Shown: positions 9,926-20,750 of the stretch, piece after piece
How the letters are laid out: every line of letters starts with the position of its first letter
Numbering within the stretch: position 1 is the first letter of the stretch
DNA from: Symbiodinium natans
Taxonomy: Eukaryota > Sar > Dinophyceae > Suessiales > Symbiodiniaceae
Assembly: GCA_905221605.1 (NCBI GenBank)
Contig: CAJNDS010002111.1
Coordinates: 127,001-191,000, forward strand
Length of the DNA stretch: 64,000 nt
Direction: 5' to 3'
Notes under the pieces: generated by a model
Database searches by the model: none
What the model saw: only the letters and a program-made list of their open reading frames with translations
What the model was told of the DNA's origin: nothing
Position numbers and translations under genes: made by a program

Positions 9926-11373
9926 CTACTCGCTGTCTTTGACGCGTCCTTCCTCAACTTCGCTAAGGACGGACGTGCTGACCCCTTTCTCAGCTTTGCT
10001 GACCCCTTGCTCAGCTTTGCTGAGGACGTCCATGACATCTTGGAAGTTGACAGACAGCCAAAGAAGGCTTCCCTGCCAACTGCCGTAAACATTTGTCAAG
10101 TGGTTGTGCAGGGCCTGCTGGAAAATTCTGCCGAGTCTCTCACCGCATTGCTCACTTGCGTAGTTCACTCGCCAGTTGAAGAACAGCCTGGCGGCAGTCT
10201 CCTGGGCCACGACAGGATTGAGGGTCCTACCTGTGTAAACACGAACAAACATGGCAGGCCACCAAAGCATCCTAAGAACCACCAAGATTCAATGCGTAGC
10301 TCTTCGATTTGTAGCAGTCCTGCAATGTTGTTCAGTAATCCCAAGAGGGTCAGCCACTGAAGAAGGTCCCAGTCCCAGAAGAGCATGCCGGAGATGAAAG
10401 CAGTAGCCCCGATTTTGCTGACCAAGGCTGCTATACCCAACGCAGCACCGAAAAAGGCGGAGGCCAGCTCTGCCAGAAAAACTGCAATGTTGCATTCGTA
10501 GTAAGCTCGCTGCAACCTCTCAAGACACTGATGAGGGTTGGCCAGCCGAAGCAATGCGAGAGCTGAGAAGTCAGCGAGGCTTCGGATTAAGTGAGCCCTG
10601 TGCGGTGCATCAATGACCTGAAGCCCAAGAGCCTTGCCACTAGCCACGAGCATGTCCTTGGTCAGAAACACAAGCACGATGAACCACACGCCGCAGAACT
10701 CAAGCCAGCCGAGCACGTGCTTTGTCTGGTTCAATGACTGCTCCGGGTGTCGGGGCGGCAGCTCAAAAAGAGCGTATGTGAACAGGAAGATGTTCAAAAG
10801 GGCGCGGGCGCAAATCCTGCAGGCTCGGAAGCCACGCGTCCAGTTAGCTTCAAAGACTTTGATGATCTTCTGGTCATTAAGCTTTTGCTGAGCAAGCGTG
10901 ATTCTACGGGGTTCCTTGCTTTGCAATCGGGCCATGTGTTCAAGCAGCACGGCCAACGTCACATATGGAATCAAGACCATGAGCAGAATGCTGGCCAGGC
11001 CAAGGCTAGTCAAGTACCAGGTCCCTTTGGGGGACAACACACTCGGCCCACGGTAGGCCCACTGGCCACCAACCAGGTAGCCCAGCACAAACATGGTGAG
11101 CGACGGAAGAACGCATATGAGTACAGCGGCAACAACACATCGTCCCTTGGGCACAATTTCGGAAAAGCTGTGACCAACCGCGGCATTGGAGACGGTGGAG
11201 TGGGCTGAGTCCAGGCGTTTGTATTGTGAGTCCCGAGCACCTTCCTCAGTCTTCTGGTCCTCCAAGTTGACAGTGTTGTTCAGTGGGTCCCGGGCATTCT
11301 CCTCGGGCTCCTCGAACGTAACCTTCCCGAGCTTGACAGCCTTCGCGCTTTTTACTTCTCCATGGCTTCGCAT
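9926..11373 (-). CDS. Multi-pass membrane protein, probably with one very short intron
   Basis: An ATG-initiated frame (11373 down) gives a hydrophilic N-terminus of about 75 residues followed by roughly seven hydrophobic segments near residues 79-103, 118-144, 190-204, 221-243, 296-320, 338-355 and 363-381. Read straight through it stops at 10165 (402 residues), but the last 20 residues lose membrane-protein character. At 10230 the minus strand has CAG then GTAGGACC, a good donor in phase 0, and at 10202-10203 GGCCCAG then GAGACTGCC, a phase 0 acceptor. Removing 10202-10230 (29 nt) joins to a 91-residue tail rich in Phe, Trp and Gln that stops at 9926, ending in a short repeat (SKAEQGVSKAEKGVS). 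A frameshift is the alternative. No family recognised; a transporter or receptor is possible but unsupported. Confidence 0.65.
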
Positions 11374-11399
11374 GATGAGTCCAGGCCTAGCTTGGAAGG

Positions 11400-12060
11400 G
11401 GGGTTAATTAGTGCTGAGGCCCAACTGTGAAGCTGTCGCACAATACTCGGTTCACAGTCTGCTATCATATGTTGCATCCTTGTATGCAGGATCGCATGGT
11501 TTTGCGCCCTGTGTCAGAACTTCAAGCCTGGGAAAGTGCGGCACTGCATGAATCGTGACTATCATAATATAATTACCCTTTCTAAGTTATGGTGTGCCAT
11601 TTCTGTACAATAAATGTAACTATAATACTATATACATATATGGAAAGAGAGTCTATTACAGTCACAGTGCGAACTGAGGGTGTAGGAACGTGCACATGGG
11701 CAGCGTCCCACAATTTGTGTTGTCTTAGGAAACGCACATATAAAACAACTCCGTCGCCATACAGCCGCCCGCCCCCGACTAAGGCCGACCAGCCGTTCTT
11801 GAAGCTTGTTTCTGAGCAGAGGCCCACACCAAAACAACTTAAGCTCTACCCCGCATCAAACTGCACTCACCTGCGTCGCCGTCCTGGACGTCGTCACCTT
11901 GGCGGAACAAGGGGAAAGCAGAACAGAAAAACTATTCTCAATGACCCCAGATGGGGGGTTACGAAAAGGTCAGGGCTCTTGTCCTTGGAGGTCCTGCGGG
12001 TCCTATATTCTGAGCCGAAGACTGAGGCACAGAGAGCCGGCAGATACTTAAGGGATTACA
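11400..12060. other. Upstream region of the membrane-protein gene, no gene seen
   Basis: AT-rich around 11560-11650, then ordinary sequence up to the purine tract. Confidence 0.5.
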
Positions 12061-12064
12061 CAAA

Positions 12065-13281
12065 GACAAGAGAGAGAAGAGGGTGAGAGAGGAGGAGAGA
12101 GAGAGGGAGGAGAGAGGGAGGAGAGGGAGAGAGGGAGAGGAGGAGAGGGGAGGAGGGGAGAAGAGACGGGATGGAGAGGGGAGAGAGGGAGGAGAGAAGA
12201 CAGGGAGAGCGAGAGAGGGAGGAGTGAGAGAGGACGAGAGATAGAGAGAGAGGGAGAGAGAGAGGGAGAGAGGGGAGAGAGGGAGAGAGGGAGGAGGGAG
12301 GAGGAGAGGGGAGGAGGGGAGGAGAGGGAGAGAGAGAGGGAGAGAGGGGGAGAGAGGGGGGGAGGGAGGGAGAGAGGGGAGAGAGCGAGGAGAGGGAAGA
12401 GGGGAGAGGGGAGAGAGGGAGGAGAGAATGAGAGGGAGAGGGAGAGGGGGAGAGAGGGAGGGAGAGGGAGAGGAGGGGAGAGGGAGAGAGGGAGAGGAGG
12501 AGAGAGGAGAGAGAGGGAGGAGAGGAGAGAGAGGGGGAGAGAGAGGGGAGGAGAGAGGGAGGAGAGGGAGGAGAGGAGAGGGAGGGGGAGGGAGGAGAGG
12601 CGGGGAGAGGGGAGCGGAGAGGGATGAGAGAGGAGGGAGAGAGAGGGAGGAGGGAGAGAGGGGAGGAGAGGGAGAGAGAGGAGAGGAGGAGGGGAGAGGG
12701 AGAGAGGAGGGAGAGGAGGGAGAGGGGAGAAGGGAGAGAGGGGGAGGGAGAGAGGGGGAGAGGGAGAGAGGGATGGGAGAGAGGGAGGAGAGGAGGGAGA
12801 GAGGGAGAGAGGGAGAGAGGGGAGGAGAGAGGGGAGAGGGGAGGAGAGGGGAGGAGAGGGAGAGAGGGAGAGGGAGGAGGAGAGAGGGGAGAGAGGGGAG
12901 GAGAGGGAGAGAGGGAGGAGAGGGAGAGAGGGAGAGAGGGAGGAGAGGGAGGGAGAGAGCGAGGGGGAGAGAGGGAGAGAGGGAGAGAGGGGAGGAGAGA
13001 GGGAGAGAGGGAGATGAGAGGAGGCGAGAGAGGGAGAGAGGGAGAGAGAGAGGGGAGAGAGAGGGAGAGGAGAGAGGGAGAGAGGGAGAGAGAGGAGAGA
13101 GAGAGGGAGAGAGGGAGAGGAGAGGAGAGAGGGAGAGAGGGAGAGAGGGAGAGAGGGGGGAGAGAGAGAGAGAGAGGGGAGAGAGGGAGAGAGGGAGGGG
13201 AGAGAGAGGGAGAGAGGGAGAGAGGGAGAGAGGGAGAGAGGGAGAGAGGGAGAGAGGGAGAGAGGGAGAGAGGGAGAGAGA
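12065..13281 (+). repeat. 1.2 kb polypurine tract (GAGAGGGA-like)
   Basis: Almost pure A/G on plus for 1.2 kb, with units GAGAGG, GAGGGA and GGAGAGAG and only isolated C or T. All long frames on either strand here are low-complexity artefacts. Such mirror-repeat tracts can form triplex (H-) DNA (established). Confidence 0.98.
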
Positions 13282-13855
13282 TTACTCAAAAGTCATGGGT
13301 TGTTGGCGTTGCGCGTCAAGCTCATGCACATCATGAACCATACGGTGGGAGCATCATTCTCTCAGCCCCATGCTGTGACAGTCGATAGTGCGGTCCTGGC
13401 ACTTGTTTTGCTGTTGCGCTCACTGGGATGAGGAGAGGGTCAAGTTGGTATTGGGAGTATGACATCGGGGTGTCAGAACAGGAGTTGCCCCGTCAGCCTT
13501 TCTCAAAAAAAGAATCTTTAGCGACGAATGTTGAACATGGCAGCGAAAGATGATCATGGCAGTGGGATACCATATGGGGAACGATCACTGTTGTGGCCCA
13601 TTTCTAGGATTTTGGTCAAAATTGCACGGCAACATCTCATGATGCGCGGGCTTGGGTGCTTTAAGGCTTCCGAAGCCAGAAGGCAGATGATCCAGATGAT
13701 GTTCGTCTGCAAATCCAAGCCCAGGACTCTTCCCTTTCAACTTTAAATTTCAGTCCAGATTCTCCAAGCAGCCTTGCACGGAAGGCCCCTGCCTAGTCAC
13801 TACAGATGATGGAAGACGCCAGACTTCAAAGTCTGCACCAGCCCCTTCGCAAAAC

Positions 13856-13957
13856 CTGTGCCCCAGGGGCGCCTAGCCGGAGTTTCGGCTCCCCGTGCAG
13901 GCTGGGGCCTGCTGCCGAACGAGGCGCAGAGAGTGGACGCAGCACCGCACACAAGTC
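13856..13957 (-). CDS. Candidate exon
   Basis: Minus strand: acceptor TTCAACAG, exactly 34 codons starting DLCAVLRPLSAPRSAAGPSL and ending APGAQ, then donor CAG|GTTTTG; phase 0 at both ends. A second frame (VRCCVHSLRLVRQQAPACTG) is also open, so the frame rests on the splice sites. Confidence 0.48.
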
Positions 13958-14034
13958 CTGTTGAACCCTGAACCCTAAACCCTGAACCCTAAACCCAAAA
14001 CGGCGCAGGATCTTGGCAGTGGCAAATTTGGGAC

Positions 14035-14065
<31 letters not shown>

Positions 14066-14206
14066 CATATGAAAATTGTACATACACACAAGAACAAAAA
14101 AGACAATGATACGAACGATACTGATGTTTATACTCAAAGTAATACTCAACACCAATTCCAAACTACATCTGAACCCTGAACCCAAGACCACAACCGAAAA
14201 TGGCTT

Positions 14207-14290
14207 CATGGCTGGTTATACGTAGGGTTAAAAATACGGAAATTATGACGTACTTATAACAGTACTTCTGACTACCCATGAACCTCCAAG
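14207..14290. mobile_element. Family A element, left end decayed
   Basis: Right end TACCCATGAACCTCCAAG intact; left end reduced to GGTTATACGTAGGGTTA. Confidence 0.75.
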
Positions 14291-14686
14291 TAGGGTTGAG
14301 GGCTGAGACCCCTAAACCCTAAACCCTAAACCCTAAACCCTAAACCTAAACCCTAAACCCTAAACCCTAAACCCTAAACCCTAGTTTAGGGTCAGCCAGC
14401 CTTGCTTCGGACGCGTCTGGGACCGGCCCACCGAGGGTGGCAGGGAGCGGCCTGGCAGCTCTTCAAAGGGCGTTTAGGGTTTAGGGTTGAGGGTTTAGGA
14501 TTTAGGGTTTAGTATTTGCATTCAGGGTGTAGGATTTAGGGTTTAGGGTTTCATGTCTCTAAGAAGCGGATTTTTCGGGCTTTGGGGCTTCATGGCTGAT
14601 TTAGGGTGTTTACCGCCAGGCATTCTGTCTTGCCAGCCAGGCAATAGGGAGGCGGGTTAGTGCCCTGATGCCGACTGTCCCCGGGC

Positions 14687-14770
14687 AGTTTAAACGTCTA
14701 CGAAAATAAGGGACCCCCTATATAGATCTAGAAAGGACCCAGTAAGGTACCCTTAATATTGTAAACCACC
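14687..14770. mobile_element. Family F element
   Basis: GTCTACGAAAATAAGGG at left and CCCTTAATATTGTAAAC at right are inverted. Confidence 0.75.
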
Positions 14771-14918
14771 ATATGCTCTCTTGCTTGCAAGCTGTGCCGA
14801 GAGTCTCAATCCCCACCCGTCAAACCCTAACTCCACGCTGAGCCCTGCTCCCCCGCCTAAACCCTAAACCCTAAACCCTAAACCCTAAAACCTGAACCCT
14901 AAAACCTGAACCCTAAAC

Positions 14919-15017
14919 CCGCATCGCTCCACCAGAGCCCTCAGCCCCTGCAACTGCTCGCTGCGGGCCTCGTCGCTCGAGCGCCACCGGCTCCGCAGCA
15001 GGCGCGGCCGTGGCAGC
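14919..15017 (-). CDS. Candidate helical exon with telomere-repeat donor
   Basis: Minus strand: acceptor TCTTGCAG, then LPRPRLLRSRWRSSDEARSE and on to QLQGLRALVERC, then donor GG|GTTTAGGG (1+96+2 nt). CCCTAAA array to the left (14857-14918) and TTTAGGG to the right (15028). Confidence 0.55.
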
Positions 15018-15879
15018 CTGCAAGAGCGAATTTAGGGTTTAGAGTTTAGGGTTTAGGGTTTAGGGTTTAGGGTTTAGGGTTGTTTATTTGGTAAGCCGGC
15101 GTGGCTTCGCCTGTCGTTAAGTTCCCTTCGTCATGGTCGTACAGGGTTCAGCTGGCTTCCCGGCTGCAACCGCATGGGTTGCGCTTACTTCACAAACCTA
15201 TGGACCTATGACCTAATTATGCCCAGCCTCAATTTTGGCTGGTCCGCCATTGGAGATTCGCCAGCCGCTCATGTAGACCTGGCGCCAATAGAGTTCAACT
15301 GAGCTGTCAGCCGCACACTACAAACGCCCACGTGGCCGTTTTCCACGCCAGAGTTTGCTCCCTGCAAGTGCAGGACACCGTGAAGCGAGTCGTGATGAGG
15401 CTGCGAAGCTCGATTTGAGGGTTCAGGGCTTAAGCTTCGGGTGTACAAATTCTAAGTGGCTCTCGAACATCTTGCTGCTGGCTCGTTGCAGGACTGCTAC
15501 ATCTAAAAGTGATGAAGACTGGCCTCCTTGGCTTCGGTAAATGCCAGCACTCGACCCGTGCCTGTTCCTAGGGTACCTCTTTTCTTTGAGCTGGATTTTT
15601 GAAGCGAATCCGAAATCCCGATGCAGATCTATACGACATATAAAACATAAAACAGCTCACTGATCTTGACAACTGCCAGCTGAGGACCCAAGGCAGGAAG
15701 CATTCGGTGAAACAGTCTTGCTGCCACCAGCCATCAAGGGCACGCAGTTTCGGCTGTGTTCGGCCATGTGCTCCGAGTGGCTGCAACACACATTCCATCA
15801 TGAAGGTGTCACGATGCTCATGCCCCTAAACCCTACACCCTAAACCCTAAACCCCTAAACCCTAAACCCTAAACCCATG

Positions 15880-16374
15880 TCATGACTTCGGCTCTGGCAT
15901 GCACCGCTGGGCAAGCTCCCGGCAGTAGTCCGACGCCAGACGGGCCGCCGTCCCCTTAAGCTGGTCACCGAGATTTAAGACGAATTCGGGGACGTCCTGC
16001 TCAAACTTGAGATCGATCTTGAAAAAGGGAGAGGCTGCACCCCCGGCCTGAAGAGCTGCAAGGTCCAGCATGTAGGTCTTGCCGACCTCGTCGGGCTCCG
16101 GGGCACGTGGGTCGGAGTTTCCGGAGTCGTAGAACGCCACCGTCAGCACCAGCTTGGCCTGCTCCTTGTCGAAGGCCCATGTCCCAGCTCCAGAAACGGC
16201 GGAGTTGCCTCTCGCGTGTGAATACTCAAAGCCTGAGGACTCTTCAATGCTCCAGGCACCATCCGAGCGCAGCTTCATGGTGGACTTGGTCCACTTTCCC
16301 TCGAACACTGCCCTTGGACCTTCGCCCTTCTGTTTCATGTCGGACTTGCCGCCGCTTAGAATAGCCTCAGCCAT
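15880..16374 (-). CDS. Hypothetical 164-residue protein, single exon
   Basis: The ATG at 16374 sits in a strong context (GCCATGGCTG) and starts MAEAILSGGKSDMKQKG; the open frame continues upstream but without another ATG. The protein has a beta-rich middle (GTWAFDKEQAKLVLTVAFYD) and a more helical C-terminus ending ...CRELAQRCMPEPKS, TGA at 15880. No signal peptide or membrane segment is visible. About 30 bp upstream the minus strand has a pyrimidine-rich TTTTCCTGTAAAAG, a plausible trans-splice acceptor for spliced-leader addition. CCATG is followed directly downstream by telomere-like TTTAGGG repeats (on the minus strand). I do not recognise the family. It lies among separately listed minus-strand candidate exons (17.1 and 15.0 kb), so it may be nested in an intron of another gene or those exons may belong to different genes. 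Confidence 0.62.
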   Translation of the reverse strand: MAEAILSGGKSDMKQKGEGPRAVFEGKWTKSTMKLRSDGAWSIEESSGFEYSHARGNSAVSGAGTWAFDKEQAKLVLTVAFYDSGNSDPRAPEPDEVGKTYMLDLAALQAGGAASPFFKIDLKFEQDVPEFVLNLGDQLKGTAARLASDYCRELAQRCMPEPKS

Positions 16375-16597
16375 GGCACCAAGAAAATGAACCCTTTTAC
16401 AGGAAAACTCATGCTCGTTAGTTGCTCCCGATCGTAGAGAAGGTGGCAAAGGCCTAGCAAAGAACGCCCATTGAACTGCCAGTCATGGGCCTTGTTGGAG
16501 ACTTCAACTTATTCACCCCCGGCCCGAAAGCTAAGTACAGGTGGCTGTACTGGCACTCTGGTGATCCATGGCAGCACAATGCGACAAGTGACAAGTA

Positions 16598-16692
16598 CTT
16601 GGAGGTTCATGGGTAGTCATAGGTAGGGACTTATAAAGTATGGTAGTTATACTTCTAACTTCTAACCCCACTTAGGGCACTTATAACCCTAC
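16598..16692. mobile_element. Family A element, right end lost
   Basis: Left end CTTGGAGGTTCATGGGTAGT; right part stops at ATAACCCTACTTC. Confidence 0.8.
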
Positions 16693-16798
16693 TTCAAAAG
16701 CTCAGGCAGGCCCGACCATCCCTCCCATGGGCCGGTTCGGAGATCCGAGGCCGAAGAACCCATGTATAACCCTCAAGCATGCAATCTCACTCTCCCCT

Positions 16799-16905
16799 GG
16801 TAGCCCAGCAATCAGCTGATAATGAGGGTGCCCATTTGGGGTTGGTTACTTGAGAAGGGGGCCTTGAACCAAAACAAAAACAGTGAAGAGGGCACCACTG
16901 GGCTA
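16799..16905. mobile_element. Third copy of family G element, outside a recognised gene
   Basis: The stretch begins GGTAGCCCAGCAATCAG and ends GGCACCACTGGGCTA, matching the ends and middle (GGTTGGTTAC, GAGGGCACCACTGG) of the two GTPase introns. The outer CTTGG/CCAAG termini are decayed. It shows the family is dispersed, not peculiar to the GTPase gene. Confidence 0.7.
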
Positions 16906-17022
16906 GAAAGTCTCAATGCTTTTTGGGGGACAGGAAGAGGCTTTGGGGGGAACCCCAAACCCCAAACCCGAAACCCGAAACCCCAAACCCCAAACCCCAA
17001 CCCCAAACCCTAAACCCTAAAC

Positions 17023-17094
17023 CCTGGTTTTGGCATGCACCCGGGGGCTTGGCCGTCAAGGCATCCACCACCAGCTGGTCCAGGCCGTCCCGCA
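17023..17094 (-). CDS. Candidate exon with telomere-repeat donor
   Basis: Minus strand: acceptor AATGAG, then RDGLDQLVVDALTAKPPGAC and on to QNQ, then donor G|GTTTAGGG. Length 2+69+1 nt. Confidence 0.52.
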
Positions 17095-17139
17095 CTCCTC
17101 ATTGACATACAAGACCTAAGGCCCCAAACCCTACAACCC

Positions 17140-17460
17140 TAGGGTTTAGGGTTTAGGGTTTAGGGTTTAGGGTTTAGGGTTTAGGGTTTAGGGGTTGGTT
17201 TAGGGTTTAGGGTTTAGGGTTTAGGGTTTAGGGTTTAGGGTTTAGGGTTTAGGGTTTAGGGTGTAGGGTTTAGGGTGTAGGGTTTGATGTTTGATGTTTG
17301 GGGTTTGGGGTTTGGGGTTTCGGGGTTTCGGGGTTTAGGGGTTTAGGGGTTTAGGGGTTTAGGGGTTTAGGGGTTTAGGGGTTTAGGGGTTTAGGGGTTT
17401 AGGGGTTTAGGGGTTTAGGGGTTCGGGGTTTGGGGTTTCGGGTTTGGGGTTTGGGGTTTG
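17140..17460 (+). repeat. TTTAGGG array with an octamer TTTAGGGG block
   Basis: TTTAGGG from 17140 to 17280, then TTTGGGG, then about twelve homogeneous TTTAGGGG octamers at 17330-17425, then TTTGGGG units. Confidence 0.95.
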
Positions 17461-17881
17461 ACCCCGAAACCACAGTGGTGGCTGCTTGCTTAGGACTGAG
17501 AGATTGAGCTTGATGTGTTGGCTTTGCAGTGCTTTGGGTCTCTTCTTGAAGCGGGTTCAGACTGAGGGATGCAAGGGTGACCCCCAAGTCGCCCTAAACC
17601 CCCAAAACCGGACATGGCATTATCGACCCAACTTAAGCACGGACCCGAACCCTCAAGCTAACACCCATCTTCTACGACCCCAACAAGCAAACGCCTCAAG
17701 TCCTAAACCCCAAAAGCTGAAACCCTAAATCCCTGAAGCCCTAAACCCTAAACCCCAAATCCCCCAGACCCAAAACACGAGACCCTCAAAGCCAAAACCC
17801 CAAACACCGAAATTCAAAACCCTCCATAGAAACGCAAAGCAAAGAGCCCTTGAACTGCCCTGGCTTTCCCTTGAACTGCCC

Positions 17882-18120
17882 TGGGTTTAGGGTTTAGGGT
17901 TTAGGGTTTAGGGTTTGGGGTTTGGGGTTTAGGGTTTAGGGTTTAGGGTTTAGGGTTTAGGGTGGGCCTGCAGGAGGTGCTTCCGCCGCAGCAGCCTCCG
18001 TCGTCGGCTCTGCAGAAGCTGGCGCCAGTGCTCCTTGCTGTTGCGGGCACTTAGGGTTTAGGGTTTAGGGTTTAGGGTTTAGGGTTTAGGGTTTAGGGTT
18101 TAGGGTTTAGGGCTTAGGGC
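17882..18120 (+). repeat. TTTAGGG arrays either side of an exon island
   Basis: TTTAGGG 17882-17965 and 18050-18120; both have the same orientation. Confidence 0.94.
17968..18037 (-). CDS. Candidate Arg-rich helical exon
   Basis: Minus strand: acceptor GCAACAG, then KEHWRQLLQSRRRRLLRRKH and on to LLQ, then a GC donor (CAG|GCCCAC). GC donors are known in dinoflagellates. TTTAGGG arrays lie on both sides, so this island breaks the usual flank rule. Confidence 0.5.
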
Positions 18121-18613
18121 GGGTTCAGATATTTTGGGGTATGGGTGTTGGGTTTCGCCTTCAAAGCTTAGGGCTTAGTAGCTTTGAGGGTTTAGGGTGC
18201 TAGGGACAATTAAAAATCCACATCTTTTCTTGTCCTAATACTTCCAATAATCGTTTTCGCTCACCTGCGCTGGGGTGATATCTGGTCAAACCCGGAGTCC
18301 CGAAACCCTGGCTGTTGTGGTCGTAGGAGGTCTGGATTGGGCTGTCGGTCGGGCAGGGAATCGGGCCCAGGGAACAGCGTAGCTGTGTTAAACCACCCGG
18401 CCACCGACGTTCTGGATCTATTTAGATGGCAGGCCAGACAACATAAACAATTGGCACATCTCATGTAGCAACTCATCATGAGAAGCCCCCCTCCCTGGAA
18501 CCCTGAAGCACCATATTCCACCCCTGAACCTAAACTGAACCCTTGAACCCTTAACCCCTAAAACCTAAACCCTAAACCCCTAAACCCTAAACCCCTAATT
18601 CCCTGAAAATCAC

Positions 18614-18698
18614 TCCATGGCCTGGTTCCGTCTCGGCGCAGCGCACGGCCAGAAGCTGCATGAGGAAGCTGGGCACTGCGCCGTCACTGGCGCAGAGC
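18614..18698 (-). CDS. Candidate exon
   Basis: Minus strand: acceptor CTCGAG, then LCASDGAVPSFLMQLLAVRC and on to AETEPGHG, then donor GGA|GTGATT; length 1+84 nt. It is the island between the CCCTAAA repeats at 18.5 kb and the 470 bp TTTAGGG array. Confidence 0.55.
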
Positions 18699-18724
18699 CT
18701 CGAGGATTTCGGGGGGAAGGAGGT

Positions 18725-19195
18725 TTAGGGTTCAGGGTTCAGGGTTCAGGGCTTAGGGGTTTAGGGGTTTAGGGGTTTAGGGTTTAGGGGTTAGGGTTTA
18801 GGGTTTAGGGTTTAGGGTTTAGGGTTTAGGGTTTAGGGTTTAGGGTTTAGGGTTTAGGGTTTAGGGTTTAGGGTTTAGGGTTTAGGGTTTAGGGTTTAGG
18901 GTTTAGGGTTTAGGGTTTAGGGTTTAGTGTTTATGGTTTAGGGTTTAGGGTTTCGGGTTTAGGGTTTAGGGTTTAGGGTTTAGGGTTTAGGGTTTAGGGT
19001 TTAGGGTTTAGGGTTTAGGGTTTAGGGTTTAGGGTTTAGGGTTTAGGGTTTAGGGTTAGGTTTAGGGTTTAGGGTTTAGGGTTTAGGGTTTAGGGTTTAG
19101 GGTTTAGGGTTTAGGGTTTAGGGTTTAGGGTTTAGGGTTTAGGGTTTAGGGTTTAGGGTTTAGGGTTTAGGGTTTAGGGTTTAGGGTTTAGGGTT
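18725..19195 (+). repeat. Largest TTTAGGG array (about 470 bp)
   Basis: More than 60 units, with few deviations, preceded by TTCAGGG and TTTAGGGG units. Confidence 0.98.
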
Positions 19196-19207
19196 TAGGT
19201 GAGGCAC

Positions 19208-19278
19208 GGGTAGGGGCTGCAGTGTTTGCGCCTAAGCTTTTGGAATCTCCGTGTGCTTCTCAGCTCCAGAACCTCGAT
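19208..19278 (-). CDS. Candidate exon
   Basis: Minus strand: acceptor GGTTTTAG, then IEVLELRSTRRFQKLRRKHC and on to SPY, then donor CC|GTGCCT (23 codons plus 2 nt). The neighbouring candidate exons at 18.7, 18.0, 17.1, 15.0 and 13.9 kb are also minus. Confidence 0.52.
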
Positions 19279-19466
19279 CTAAAACCCTACCCCTAAAGAA
19301 CTCATGTCACATAGGCTGGCAGAGGGTTTAGGGTTTAGGGTTTAGGGTTTAGGGTTTACGGTTTACCATATGGAAGGATGGGTGGCAAGCCACGCCGCCA
19401 AGGGCCCCACGGCATCATGTCCTGCAGGACTGCTTGGGTTTGCACTTGGGGAGTCTTGGTGGCAAA

Positions 19467-19530
19467 TCCTATACTCCCCTTAGAACCATAATCAAAAGAA
19501 TATGTTCAATATCCTCTTGGGTTTTATATA
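19467..19530. mobile_element. Family J element
   Basis: CTATACTCCCCTTAGAACCA, then AATATCCTCTTGGGTTTTAT. Confidence 0.68.
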
Positions 19531-19715
19531 TATATATATAAACAAAACTAAAAAAATTAATTCCCCAGATACTCTCCGCTCACGACTGCGGCGTAGTCTC
19601 CGGGAGCTTCCGCAACTCATTCGGGGGTTTCCGGGGATGGGTTTCGGAAGCTCCCATCCTTCAAGCTACAGCAGAACTCATTGACGCCACACTTCCACAG
19701 AGTTTCAGGGCTCCT

Positions 19716-19829
19716 CTTGGAGGTTCATGGGTAGTAACAAGTAGGGTTATAAGTATGGTAGCTATACTTAAAACCCCCACTTAGGGCACTTCTCAACCCT
19801 ACTAAAATAACTGCCCATGAACCTCCAAG
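19716..19829. mobile_element. Family A element
   Basis: CTTGGAGGTTCATGGGTAGT to CCCATGAACCTCCAAG. Confidence 0.9.
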
Positions 19830-19853
19830 CAGGGTACCCGAAGCCCCAAACCT

Positions 19854-19951
19854 ACTATTTGCTTAAAAACCCCAAAAGACTGAAAAATAGCAATCCCTAT
19901 ATTGCCTTAATAAGGAAGAATATTCTTATTATTTTCGGGGTTCTTAAGCAA
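19854..19951. mobile_element. Family C inverted-repeat element
   Basis: CTATTTGCTTAAAAACCC to GGGGTTCTTAAGCAA, with AATAGCAATCCCTATA inside. Confidence 0.85.
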
Positions 19952-20449
19952 CTTGTAGAAACAGTCCTGTAGCTCCTGAAGCTGCGCGCGGGATCCACCT
20001 CGAGGGGGTCGGAAACTTTGGGGGGGAGCGGGGGAAGCCTCCACGAAAGTTACCCAAAGCCTAAAAGCCACACAGACACGAACTTAAAACTAAATGACGG
20101 ATGATACAGTACACACAAGTGAATGCATAAAATCGTAGCTGACGTGCAGTAGGAGATAGGAGCCTTTGTTCTCAGCGCTGCTTGGCCACCCCCGGGCACT
20201 AACGTTTTCGTCCTAGGAAAGCAGCCCTCGACGAACACTTGCTTGAAGGCGTGCTGCCATGTCACGACAAGCCCTACTCCAAACTTTTGTATGAACGTTC
20301 TTGTTATCTGGCTCAGGACATGAACCCTTCTGATTCGGGCGATGCGCCCTGCAGTTAGTTGGCTGATCCTGACCTCCCCGAAAGAGCACTGCTCTTACGA
20401 ATCGCTCTTGGAGGGCGAGGTCTGTCACGTCTAGCACAATAGGACCTTG

Positions 20450-20530
20450 AACCCCTAAACCCTAAACCCTAAACCCTAAACCCTAAACCCTAAACCCTAA
20501 ACCCTAAACCCTAAACCCTAAACCCTAAAC
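20450..20530 (-). repeat. (CCCTAAA)n array
   Basis: About eleven units. The island that follows (20531-20620) reads KCQAASGRGEAVRQATSGPK on the plus strand and may be an exon. Confidence 0.95.
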
Positions 20531-20630
20531 GGGCGTCCACACGCAGGGGCCACTAAGTGCCAGGCCGCGTCTGGGCGGGGCGAGGCCGTGCGCCAGGCCA
20601 CCTCGGGACCGAAAGGCTTGGGCTTCTATA

Positions 20631-20750
20631 CTTGGAGGTTCATGGCACTTACTAACCATGTATAACTGTCATTATAACCCACTTTATGAGCCCCTTAAGT
20701 GCCCGAATATGGTTAGAATTGGGTTATAAGTACAGTAGGGGCACTTGCAG
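20631..20750. mobile_element. Family A-prime element
   Basis: Shares CTTGGAGGTTCATGG with family A, then a distinct core (ATATGGTTAGAATTGGGTTA) also seen at 32598. Confidence 0.75.

Larger units (their letters stand above)
14310..15082. repeat. CCCTAAA and TTTAGGG arrays around exon islands
   Basis: CCCTAAA 14310-14385 and 14857-14918; TTTAGGG 14472-14550 and 15028-15082. The island 14397-14475 is open in several frames but its strand is unclear. Confidence 0.9.

Noticed and set aside
9926..10285. Separate 119-residue protein starting at 10285
   Set aside because: Better explained as the tail of the membrane protein after a 29-nt intron or frameshift; its first 28 codons overlap that gene.
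10747..11208. 153-codon plus frame opposite the membrane protein
   Set aside because: Shadow of the membrane protein; hydrophilic, without supporting motifs.
12048..13336. Long frames of 250-410 codons on both strands
   Set aside because: They are Ser/Leu/Pro or Arg/Glu/Gly runs produced by the polypurine tract.
15880..16449. 189-residue version of the protein starting at 16449
   Set aside because: The codon there is TTG; the first ATG, in a good context, is at 16374.
17486..17587. Coding island between telomere-like arrays
   Set aside because: Plus (ERLSLMCWLCSALGLFLKRV) and minus (GVTLASLSLNPLQEETQSTA) readings are equally good, so I did not assign it.
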